Below are positions 22,386-32,240 of a stretch of DNA of 64,000 bases, piece after piece (position 1 is the first letter of the stretch; each line of letters starts with the position of its first letter). Source of the DNA: Cycas panzhihuaensis (lineage: Eukaryota > Cycadophyta). A program made the translations under genes and the position numbers. Where the stretch lies: assembly GCA_023213395.1 (NCBI GenBank), contig CM041465.1:82901741-82965740 (forward strand). Direction: 5' to 3'. The notes below the pieces were generated by a model. That model saw nothing but the letters and a program-made list of their open reading frames with translations, ran no database searches and had not been told where the DNA came from.

Positions 22386-24170
22386 ATATATTATTTCTCC
22401 TCAAAGGTGACGTAGTGCATTAGTTCACAGATTACAAAAGAAAAAAAAAAACATAAGATATTTTTTGTAGTTGGCGTAGGCCTTCTATGATCCTCACTAG
22501 CGTATATACAAACCTACAGAGATTATTATAGCCGTCATCAATCTACCCAAGTTGTAATCCGTCTTGGCTTATGTAGCATCGTCTACAAACAATCTATACA
22601 ATATCCTGAAATATTAATCAACCAAGGTGTCTATGTATATAGTTGTATTAAATTGCATTAAACATATTAACTCACCTCTCATTGTACTCATAGACGATGT
22701 ACACGGATATCAACTCTGGGAATCTGCATAAAATTTAGCAAGTGAATATAATAATCTGTTGTAGTCTCCTGAACCAAGGTCATCGCGCCTTTTGTAGTCG
22801 ACCATATAATACATTACCTTGGTCGAGTATCTAATATCTTTAGTGATTAACCAATTTATATATCTCATGTGAGTCGCCTTCAACAGCTGAACGACTGAGT
22901 ATATAAGCCGCACGCCACCTGCCCAGCAATGTGCGAAAGGATCGCCGTAACTAATCGTATTCTGCAGGCCTCATTGTGGTGTCACTGTTTTTTTCAGGCA
23001 TTCTATTATGTCCGTATGTTAATCATCATCGTTATTCAAGTATCTTGATCTCCAATGCTTAATCTCTGTATGCAAAGACTGCATCTAAGGCTTAACAATT
23101 CAATTGTCTATCTACTCGTAGCGCCTCCCACCGGATAGGTTAATCTAACCCAGACGACTGGTTAGCAACCACGATTGCCCAACGTTGCTGCATACACTGT
23201 CGCCCCCACGTCGTCCGTCGTCGACCATTCTCTTAGAAATACTGTTTAACTGTAGCATAAGCGCAAGCGGGTGACCGTCTACAATTTCACTTGGGATTAA
23301 CAAATTATATACAGCAACGAACATAGCGCAACGTTAATATATGCGTGTCGCCGTATTTTATAGACTGAAATTAATCACTCGCTACATTATATATGCAATC
23401 GATTACAATAGACGAGAGGGCAACGTTAATATATGTGTGAAATCGAAGAAGATTTATCTGCATTTTTCTGTAGTTTTATCTGCGTGGGCCGTGTAACTGC
23501 AACGCATCAACCGTATATCTATTAACAGCCGCACGCCCTGTATGATTGCAGCAAGTATTAAACGCAATTTTAATTTTACATGCATTATAGATATTTAACG
23601 TCCCCGTTAATTTGAAACAAGTATATAGAAACATCATTTTCACGTCATAAGTACCTCCACGACAACGTACCAAATTTATATATAGGCTTGTTGGTACGTA
23701 TTTGAGCATCTAATTTGAGGGTTGAATCTAGTATATGATCCACACCTTGGATACACAATCACATATTAGATATACGATATACACACATTCAATGTGAACA
23801 TTCACACCCAGCGGATCTCTCTTCTAGCATCCGCATATACAACTGCATATCTGTTTATGCCCGCAAACGTAGTAAATAAGCATCGTGTAGTATCTTTCGG
23901 TTGTTTAGTTATTCGCCATATTCTCATAGACGTTTCATTCTATCTGTATGCGGCGGTTGTATATATATTGAAGCATTGATTTGTCCCTGCGTGACATTAT
24001 AAATCAACGGATTCTTTGCACTAAGCCATCAAAGCGGACAGTCATTGAAATAATATACTCTGCCAGGTACATCGTTTATTGCACAAAAATTAGAATTGTA
24101 TATATTAACGGAGAGCCATGGAGGTATATTAACAAGCAATGTCCTCTAGCAGACAGAGGTCAATAAGACA
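22386..24170. other. CpG-rich, non-retroviral segment inside L
   Basis: This block stands out by eye for frequent CG dinucleotides (e.g. CGTCGTCCGTCGTCGACC near 23209-23226) and TATATA words, in a window where CG is otherwise scarce. Two internal words recur: GCAACGTTAATATATG (about 23330 and 23420) and AGCCGCACGCC (about 22906 and 23528). No protein family is recognised in any frame. It lies directly upstream of the BRCT-gene start codon. It could be captured promoter or 5' sequence of that gene, or an unrelated young insertion. Confidence 0.5.
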
Positions 24171-24427
24171 AGCCAACAACATCAAATCGCAAGTTTAATT
24201 TGAGATATAATAACAAGTAACATTAGAGAGCAACAAGGACAAGAGGGGATATCACCAGTACTAATGCTAACAAAATAGTGTGTTCATTGAAGCAAAATTT
24301 TTCAACCGGTTATAAAAGACATATACTCACCTTAATGCAACACACAAACATCTTACAAAGACACTCGCACCCTCTTGCATGTATGCATATATAATGGTAA
24401 TAAGATATTAAAAAACAAGGTAAGGAA

Positions 24428-25850
24428 ATGAGAATACTATTTGAAGGAATAAGATTTGTGTTATTAGAATTTGATTCTACAACACAAAACAAATATGCAA
24501 TGGAGCTAGAGTACAACGAAGCATTTAATATGAGACAATATGATATAAGTTGTACTCACATCATTGTTTACTAGTTCACATACAATGACCCTATTTGTAC
24601 TATAGCTAGGAAGGATGGAAAGGTGTTGGTTACACACTTATGAGTTGCAGATAGTCTAGCTAGGGGAATACTTGTAGATATTAATAAAATTTTGTATAGA
24701 CCTGTAAGAGATATGAATGACATTTCAGGTTATGCATCTTTATGCATTTGCTTGATAGCGTATCAAGGTCAAGATGGTCGCGAAATTATGAGAATGGTTG
24801 AAACAATGGGAGCACAATTTATAAAGCCATTGATTGTGAGTAAAGTAACATATCTCATTTGTTACAAGTATGAAGGGGACAAGTACAGGGATGCTAAATA
24901 AATGGGAATAAAGTTAGTCAACCCTAAAAAGAATTACCAGAACAGTGGATGGGAACTGGAGCTTTTGCAGGCAAAGGCCAGTGATTCAAAGGATGTTTGA
25001 GATAACAGAAGTTGTCTGCCTCTATTGTTAACACACAATCAAGTCTCACACAATTATTCTACCAGTTTACATGGACCTCTTGTGGTGCCAAAATCCAAAC
25101 CCCTATCACATTCTACATCAGATAAGTCGGTTGTTACAAATAAAGAATTGTCAAGGATAGATATTTCACCCAAAGAGTATAAAGAAAAAAAGACTTTTCA
25201 AAAACTTAAAAAGAATGAGAAATTATGAGAAATTTTTAGACATAGAGAGTGGAAGTGAATATGGAGAATCTTCTCCAACATTAATAAACCTCAATGATAC
25301 CTACTTGTTAGCGTTAGACAAAAAATTAAAGGGATAAATGTGTCAACAAGGTAGATGAGGATGACAGATCTATGTTAATACAAAATAAAAAGGGCTCACA
25401 ACCCCAATCATAATCCCAATACATAATTTGAGCATATAAAAAGAAGAAAATAGTACACAACAGGAAAATAAGGATAAACCATTGATATCTAACCAAGACA
25501 AAAATTTAGTGTTATTCCCAAAAGAATATATCAAGTATTCCAGAAAAGTCAATAATGCCAATGATGACATCTATGTTTCTTGATCTTTGAGAAAAACCAA
25601 CTAGTGTCAATAACATCTCTTGATCAATCTGAACAAAAGTTATTGATTCCGACAATAAGAAGTTCACCTCTTAATCAACTAGATAATATGAATGAAATAA
25701 TTATATCATATATACCGGAGGATTTTCTAGTGTCAATAATAATCATTTCACCTCCTAATAAATCTAAGAAGATCTCAAGCATTGGTATAGAATCTTATAT
25801 TCCAAAACAAAACTGTGTGTCAACAATTTGAAGTCAAAATCGAATGGAAA
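24428..25850 (+). pseudogene. fragment of a plant BRCT-domain protein gene (At4g02110-like)
   Basis: From an ATG at 24428 one frame reads MRILFEGIRFVLLEF, YDISCTHIIVY, NDPICTIARKDGKVLVTHL, VADSLARGILVDI and LYRPVRD (first BRCT repeat). It continues with LCICLIAYQGQDGREIM, VETMGAQFIKPLIVSKVTYL and ICYKYEGDKYRDAK (second BRCT repeat), then KLVNPKKNYQNSGWELEL. In-frame stops replace the Trp expected after VTHL and lie after DAK. About 16-17 codons that normally carry a WLEDC-type motif appear missing between KLVN and NYQNSGWELE. A Ser/Lys-rich tail continues to about 25850 with frameshifts. Such proteins bind phosphorylated partners in nuclear DNA-damage or transcription contexts. No intron is evident in the first 470 bp. 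The family assignment is from memory of plant BRCT proteins. Confidence 0.75.
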
Positions 25851-26116
25851 ATACCTTGGTAGCAATTTTCAACCTGCAGGCAAAGGCATACAAAAATTCA
25901 ACATTTTTGTAGTCAACATCTACCAAAGAATTCTAATTGGTCCATAATCGCATCAATTTATTCAAACTTGCCCTTGTATTCATATTTGTAATTGTTTGAA
26001 GTTCAAATAATTATGACTTGACAACATATATCAGATGATTATGATATCCTTTTATCAACAATAGGAGACATCAGACCAATCATTATCTCAATTATGTTTC
26101 GAGGATGAAACATTTT

Positions 26117-26129
26117 AAAGAGGGGGTCT
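26117..26129 (+). other. polypurine tract of L
   Basis: AAAGAGGGGGTCT directly precedes the right LTR TG (26130). It fixes L's orientation as plus. Confidence 0.65.
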
Positions 26130-26364
26130 TGTTATGAACCACCTTAAAGAAACAATTAACCAATTCTTATCAAGGGTCTCATTGAATGGTTGCACTCGTC
26201 TATAAAAGAACTGTATTTCAGGCATACAAATATATCTCCAATTGTAACATTCATCATCACTTATTTATCAATCAATCAATTAATCTATTTGATTAGTAAT
26301 CATTCCAAGTGCACTTGTGTATTCATTAAAATATGGCTTTCTCTTCAAGTTACAGAGTAGGTCT
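26130..26364 (+). repeat. right LTR of L
   Basis: Starts TGTTATGAACCACC after the purine tract. It is the direct repeat of 21813-22062 and is followed by GTGAC. Confidence 0.75.
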
Positions 26365-26369
26365 GTGAC

Positions 26370-26572
26370 TGTAACTATGTTGAAAAAGCCTAGGGAACAA
26401 CTAAAGAAGGAGGGGGGGCTGATGGGGAGCAAGGTACAAAGGTGTTAGATCTTGGATTAATGACACAATCTAGAAGTCAACCATTGGGTGCTTTCTCACC
26501 CAATAACATCCCAACTGCGAGTGTGGAAAGTCTAAGGATGCCTACATACTCCAAATAACCTTAGGCTCCCAA
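26370..26572. other. short host segment between L and F, probably GY2
   Basis: Continues from 21812 after removal of L. Contains a G-rich run (about 26410-26418). No coding signal recognised. Confidence 0.4.
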
Positions 26573-26959
26573 TGATGAGTATTACTCATCCATATGCCAT
26601 AACATCATGAAATGTAATGTGTAAATTATTGTACTTTTATGTGAAGTACATTTAAGTTAGTATGTTAGTCAATTAATTAATTTGTTTGTTAGTTAGATAG
26701 TTAGGGAATAGTTAGTAGGTTTGTTAGACTAACTAAGATAGTTAGTTGGGCAATTAGTTTGGTAGGTTTGAAGTAGTTACAAAGCCCTCAATATAAATTG
26801 AAATGCATGTCATTGTACAATTCTCAGAGTGTGTGTAACTTGATTGTAAGTTAGTACTTGGAAATAATATAAGATAATTGATTATTCATCACTTGTATGA
26901 CAATCCTTATTAATTGGGTAATGTTCTTTGAGTTCTGCAATCACCAAGTTTACACATCA
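26573..26959 (+). repeat. 5' LTR of F
   Basis: 387 bp, TGATGAGT...ACATCA. Its first 70 bp recur at 50371-50440. It is rich in GTTAGTTAG-type words at 26650-26770. Confidence 0.8.
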
Positions 26960-26961
26960 AA

Positions 26962-26975
26962 TGGTATTAGAGCCT
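26962..26975 (+). other. primer-binding site of F
   Basis: TGGTATTAGAGCCT follows the LTR end by two bases. It matches the initiator-Met tRNA complement except for one C-to-T change. Confidence 0.75.
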
Positions 26976-27550
26976 ATGATTAGGCCATCCAATTGCACAG
27001 ATACCCTTTTTGAATAGGAGATTCTAAAGAAAATCTCTAGAATTTGATGTCCTAACTAGTAGGATTGCATGAGAAGATTGAAGGCACTAGAACACTAAAA
27101 TCTGTGTGTTGCCCTAGCCACATGAGAAGGGAATGTGATAGGAGAAATTTGAGAAGACATGAAGTGTATGCCCATGAAGCAGGTTTGAGACACTCAAAAT
27201 GCCAAGAAGAGAGTTGGGAAGAGAATGTAGAGACTTGTGGCATTAGATGTAGCAAATAGAAAATAGACCTTGAGATCACAACCCAAAATATGTCCTAGAA
27301 GATTTATCCTTGTACACCACAAAGAATAGTTTGACTATGCCCACATCACGAAGTCCACAATGTCCTGGTGATCTGTTGCCAAAGTATACACAGGAGTCTA
27401 CATAGAACATGGAAGAAGGTGCTAACGAGGAGATGTTTGATGGATGAACATCACACTAAATAACTCAGAGCTGTAACGAGCGAGAGACAAATTCCAAAGG
27501 ACATCTAAGACCATGATGCTAGAGTCAGAGCAACGATAGAAGCAAGATCG
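26976..27550 (+). pseudogene. F leader and presumed gag N-terminus
   Basis: The segment left of C. An open stretch at 27065-27259 (MHEKIEGTRTLKSVCC...) lies here, but I recognise no capsid motif in it. The pentamer GATCG ends it at 27546-27550. Confidence 0.4.
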
Positions 27551-27598
27551 TGTTAGAATATTAATGTTTTATCCTAAGTTTTGTAATATGGTGACCTT
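27551..27598 (+). repeat. 5' LTR of C, first 48 bp
   Basis: TGTTAGAATATTAATG... is identical in its first 30 bases to the 3' LTR at 47494. It is cut by E after GACCTT and resumes at 35010. Confidence 0.9.
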
Positions 27599-28137
27599 TG
27601 TGAAAAATGGGCATTAGGCCACATTAGTCCCAAGATCATAAGTACAAGCACAATACTACAAATGCATGAAAGCATGAAACATAAGGAACACAAAGAGAAA
27701 TAGGAGCAAGATCAAGATACCAGAAATGGGGGGTTGGAATTAGTCCAACCACCAAATAATCCTTGACTTGATTAGCAAGCGAGAATAACAATGAGCTCCT
27801 CCTCTCTAGATGAGCAACAATGAAGAGAGGCCTCTTTAAATAGAAGAAGATGAGAGGCCAAAGGGTATTGCATGATTGACAAGTGTCAATCATGCAATGC
27901 ATGCTTGCATGTAGGACAAGTGTCCATTGGGAGCTCATGTGAGCAAAAGTGCAAGGGGGTCATTTGACCCTTAAGTTACAACGTTATGTCACTAGACATA
28001 AAGTGGGTGTGTACTTTATCACTTAAGTGATAAAGTTACACCTAAAGTATAAAAGTGCAAAAGTGCACACATAATACAAGAATAGAAAATACATTAGCTT
28101 AACATTATAAACATAAGGTAAACCATGAGGTTTAACA
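27599..28137 (-). repeat. 3' LTR of E
   Basis: 539 bp, TG...CA, about 99% identical to 34468-35004. It contains the 24-bp perfect palindrome at 28013-28036. Confidence 0.95.
28013..28036. promoter_or_regulatory. 24-bp perfect palindrome in E LTR
   Basis: Its centre is ATCACTTAAGTGAT, extended by ACTTT and AAAGT arms. It is kept intact in the other LTR (34880-34903). The core CACTTAAGTG also occurs in the LTRs of D and K. A cis-regulatory or RNA-structural role is inferred only. Confidence 0.5.
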
Positions 28138-28148
28138 CCCCCCTTCTT
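28138..28148 (-). other. polypurine tract of E
   Basis: The minus strand AAGAAGGGGGG abuts the 3' LTR. Confidence 0.8.
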
Positions 28149-28900
28149 GTTTATAATGTTGAGCTCGACTCAAGACCATCTCTAAATTTTACAAATTTGT
28201 CTCTACCAAGTGGCTTGGTAAAGATATCTAGTTTCTTTGCTCCGGTTGGTCGATATTGAAGTGTGATCTCACCACCGTGTACATGCTCCACGATGAAATG
28301 GTGGTGAACTTCAATATGCTTGGTCCGTCGCGTGGAAGACTGGATTCTTAGTTAGCTTGAGGACACTGATTGTCACTATGAATCTTGGTCATTTGCTTTG
28401 AAATCAAGCTCACCAAGAATCCGTCGAGCGGATAGCCTCACAATTGCGTTGGTAGCTTTGTACTGCTTGGAGGACAAGGTAACATTTGGTTGCTTCTTGC
28501 AACTCCATGAAATAATTTCTTGAACCAAGGGTGAAACAGTAACCCGAGGTTGATTTCCTGCTATCCTAGCATCCTGCCCAATCAGAATCAGAGAACCCCT
28601 CCAAAGTGAAGCTCTCCTTATGTACATACTCAAGTCCAAGCTGCAATGTTCCTTTGATATACTTGAGTATGCGTTTTGCTGCTTGCCAATGCTTCTGATT
28701 GGGTTGAGACATGAAGCGAGAGCAAATCCCAACTGCAAATGAAATGTCTGGACGAGTGTTGGTGAGATATATCAAGCTACCAATCAACCGTGGATAAAGA
28801 GTGGAATCTGCTGGTTCAGCCTCATTAAGAGAAAGCTTGGTGCCGTTCTCCATGGGTGTAGGCGCCGTCTTGCAGTCGTGCATCCTAAATCTCTGCAAGA
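28149..28900 (-). pseudogene. copia RNase H and RT C-terminus (element E)
   Basis: The minus strand shows MQRFRMHDCKTAPTPMENGT, LYPRLIGSLIYLTNTRPDIS, RFMSQPNQKHWQAAKRILKY and FTLEGFSDSDWAGC. A shift at about 28566 then leads to QPNVTLSSKQYKATNAIV (the SxKQ....S..EAEY region, altered). The C-terminal HHH segment is only partly readable. Confidence 0.85.
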
Positions 28901-29681
28901 TGTCCCAAGAATATTTTGCTTGGGAAATGAAGATATAGCCTGGTTGCTACCATACCTCAAAGCCTAGAAAGTAATGGAGAAGTCCAAGATCAGTCATCTC
29001 AAAACTTCTCTTCAAATCATCCTGGAGAACATTGATGAGCTTAGTGTCATCACCCGTGATCACTAAGTCATCTACATACAAGGCAATATAAATGACATGG
29101 TGATGTTCATGTTTGATATACAAGTTTGGATCAGATGTGGATCGATGAAACCCATGTCTCAAAAAGTATTCATCGATGTTTGCGTACCATGCCCTAGGAG
29201 CTTGCTTCAAGCCATACAAAGCCTTCTTGAGGCGACATACCATATGCTCCTTGCCTTGTTCTTTATAACCAAGAGGTTGCTCCAAGTATACCTCCTCTTA
29301 AAGATCGTCGTTGAGGAAGGCGCTCTTCACGTCCATCTGATATACGGGCCATTTGCATTGTGCAGCTAAGGCCAAGAGAAGTCTGATGGTGTTCATGTTT
29401 GCTACAGGTGCAAAGGTCTCCTCGTAATCAATTCCTTCTTTTTGTTTGAACCCCTTTGCTACATCTTGCTTTCTGTCACTTGAGTGTCCCATCAGAATGG
29501 AATTTGGTCTTGTAGACCCATTTACAACTGATTGCCTGTTTGTGTGGAGGCAATTCGACCAAGTCCCAAGTACCATTCTTGTGAATGGATTGAATCTCCT
29601 CATCCATGGCAGCTTTCCAACTATCACTTTGTGAAGCCTCTGCAAAGGTAGTAGGCTCATCAATAGAAAGCACTTGACCAT
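28901..29681 (-). pseudogene. copia reverse transcriptase (element E)
   Basis: [69 protein letters not shown], then MEQPLGYKEQGKEHMVCRLK, LYGLKQAPRAWYANID and IYIALYVDDLVITGDDTK (active site Y-V-D-D intact), DLGLLHYFLGFEV. Frames change at about 29670, 29500 and 29290. Confidence 0.9.
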
Positions 29682-30740
29682 AAGTACAAAGTTTGTTTCT
29701 TTAGATACTTTGATGGACGTTTCCCTTCAATGATATGACCATCTTGTCTTGGTTTGAGTGTACCACTTAGGTAACCACGAAATGATGTGGCATGAACCTC
29801 AATATCTTTTGGTCTAAGTGCAGGAGTAACAGAAGATGAAGTGGAAGGTTCAAGTGGAGCAGATGAAGATGCAATAGATGGTACAAGAGGTGCAGATGAA
29901 GAACATGGTGTATAAGATTGAGGGAAGGAAAGCCTCAACAATCTTTTTCCCTTTGTCAATGGGGGGTTGGATTGATGCCATATCCAACTCTTTTTGATCA
30001 TCCTCAACAAAGATTACATCTCTTGAGAGATGCATTTTTCTCCCAAGTGGATCATACAACTTGTAGGCTTTGCTATGGATTGCATATCCTACAAAGATGC
30101 ATTTGAGGCTATGTTTGTCCAACTTTGTTCTTTGTTGATCCGGTATGTGCATATCGCAGACACGAATGTCCTCAAATGGTCGATAGTTGGCTTTTACGGA
30201 CCATGCCTCCTCGGTGTGATATTGGTGGCTATTTGTTGTAGGACTTCGATTGGCCACATAGGCATTTGTATGAAATGCTTGACCCAAGAAGCTCTTGGAA
30301 GCCCTTTTGCATGCATCATTGTTCTGGCCTTATTAGCCAAAGTTCTATTCATCCTCTCGGAGACTCCATTTCTTTGAGGAGTATGAGGAGTCGTGAGTTG
30401 TCTCAATTCCATTATCCTTGCAAAATTGGTTGAATTCATTTGAAGTGAATTCACCTCCATTATCTGACCTTAATGTGCCAATTGAATAGCCAGATTCATT
30501 TTCTACTTCTGCCTTGAACTCTTTGAACTTGGAGAAGGTTTCTGATTTTTGCTTTAGGAAGTAGACCCAGACTTTGTGAGAGAAGTCATCAATAAAAGAT
30601 ATGTAGTACACTGCTCCTCCAAAGGATTGGGTGGACATGGGTCCACACAAGTCCAGTGAACTAATTGCAAAGGATAAGATGCACGCCATGCTTTGCCTTT
30701 AGGAAAAGGCGATGATGTTGTGTCCCCATTATGCAAGCTT
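29682..30740 (-). pseudogene. copia integrase (element E)
   Basis: LVHWTCVDPCP/SLDLCGPMSTQSFGG, YISFIDDFSHKVWVYFLKQK, TLRSDNGGEFTSNEFNQFC, TPQRNGVSERMNRT (catalytic Glu kept), SKAYKLYDPLGRKMHLSRDV and a Ser/Pro-rich tail (SAPLVPSIASSSAPLEPSTS). Spread over at least three frames. Confidence 0.88.
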
Positions 30741-31378
30741 CAAAGACATTTTGAACCATACATCTTTGGAAGCCCATACACCATGCTTTTGTTTATCATC
30801 TGCTTCAGATTGTCTAGGCTTAAATGTCCTAGACGTTGATGCCATAACTGAATTTTTGACAAAGATGTAGAACCAGAGTAACCAGAATCAAGAGTAATAT
30901 TATTGGCATCTAACTTATAAAGACCTTGATCCTCATAGGCTACAGCTACGATCTGATCATCTTTGTCACAAATGATACATTTCCCATTTTTAAATAGTGC
31001 GCTCATGTGTTGCTTGTTCAACTGGCTAACAAATAGCAAGTTCTTCTCCATAGAAGGAATGAAGTAGGCATCGCTGTTGGGAAATGATGAGGAAGGATTT
31101 TGAGGAGAATGAAAAGGAGCTATGGTGCCTATTCCTGAAATCTCAACTGATTCGGTATTTCCAAAGGTCACTGATTGACCTTTACCTTCCTTGATGTTGC
31201 ATAGGAGTTCTTCACTCCCTGTCATATGTCGAGAAGCTCCTGAATCGATGATCCAAGTGTTGTCAATATTGCATGATTGGTATGCACAAAATAGTTTGTC
31301 TTGATTGTGGCAACCGATTATAATGGCGTTGGTAGCCACCTCTTTGACCCCCACCTCTTGGACCTCCTCGATAGGCAC
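30741..31378 (-). pseudogene. protease and GAG-pre-integrase (element E)
   Basis: 212 open codons with TWIIDSGASRHMTGSEELLC (protease active site intact), FIPSMEKNLLFVSQLNKQHM and LWHQRLGHLSLDNLKQMI. The zinc-finger Cys pair falls in the next frame. Confidence 0.9.
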
Positions 31379-32240
31379 CTCGATTTGGTCGAGGGGATTC
31401 TATTCCCGATCCGATTGTTGGAACCTTTGTTGAAACTGATGTCGTGGCTGCTGTTGTCTTTGACCACGTGGCTGCTTCTTTGTCTGCGAAGATCCGCTTG
31501 CTTCTTTTCGGGTGCAATGTGGCGGGTTGCCACAATAATGGCATCGACATTGGACTTGGAAGATCCAATGGTCATATTTCCAAACCGCTTTGTGAATGCG
31601 GTTTTGGATTTTGATTTGTCTTTGTCCTTCTTTGTGAAAGCACTGTTGTAGATGGTTCTTCATTATCCTTAGCATAAATTTGTTCTTCTTGAAGCAATAA
31701 GCTTTCAAGTTGATTGAATGTCATCCCCCTTAGTGAACCATCTCGTGTAGTTGATGATATAAAGTCATTGCAGTCCTTTGGTAATGCTCTTGTGATGGAG
31801 GCTATGATTTCATCTCTTGTAGCTGGACTACCTAAAGTAGTTAATTCATTACAAACCTCCTTAATAGAGGACAAGAATGCTGACATTGGCTTTACAAATT
31901 TGATGGAGTACAATTTTGCTTTTATCATCAAAATGCGAGCTTCATCTCGCCTTTCATACAAAGAGGACAATGTGTCCCATGCTTCTTTAGAAAAGTGTGC
32001 AGAAGAAATATTTTGGTCTACATTTATGTCCACAACCATACGAATGAATGCCAAAGCAATTTCGTCTTTGGCCTCCCATGCGAGAAGTTCAACATCCACA
32101 GGTGCAGGTTGATTATTATTAACCACAAGTGTAGGATTGGGGATTCTTCCATAAACATATCCCCAGAACTCATTCATTATCAAGAGATTCTTTGTGATTC
32201 TTTTCCATTCTTGATAATTTGATTGCCCAGATTAGCCTTA
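31379..32240 (-). pseudogene. copia gag (element E)
   Basis: The capsid frame reads NYQEWKRITKNLLIMNEFWG from about 32240, then WEAKDEIALAFIRMVVD, SKEAWDTLSSLYERRDEARI, MSAFLSSIKEVCNELTTLGS and IIASITRALPKDCNDFISST. The CCHC knuckle region (CHYCGNPPHCTRK) is in another frame and altered. Confidence 0.88.

Larger units (their letters stand above)
21813..26364 (+). mobile_element. LTR element L, gypsy-like ends, carrying a host gene fragment
   Basis: Direct repeats of about 235-250 bp lie at 21813-22062 and 26130-26364. Just before the right copy come a GAGGATGAAA word and the purine tract AAAGAGGGGGTCT, as at the 3' end of many plant chromoviruses. The pentamer GTGAC flanks both sides (21808-21812 and 26365-26369). 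No gag, RT or integrase is visible inside. Instead there is a CpG-rich segment and a BRCT-gene fragment. No convincing PBS follows the left LTR, and the LTR does not end in CA, so its boundaries are less sure than for other elements. Confidence 0.7.

Noticed and set aside
23794-24166. Two short plus-strand frames (61 codons each) in the CpG-rich block
   Set aside because: Short, with no family resemblance and no in-frame link between them. Not called coding.
27065-27259. Possible small Cys/His protein (CCPSHMRRECDRR)
   Set aside because: It sits in F's leader/gag region and has no recognisable zinc-finger spacing. Treated as part of F.
31714-32112. 132-codon plus-strand open frame
   Set aside because: It lies exactly opposite the gag of E on the minus strand and has no family features, so it is a shadow.
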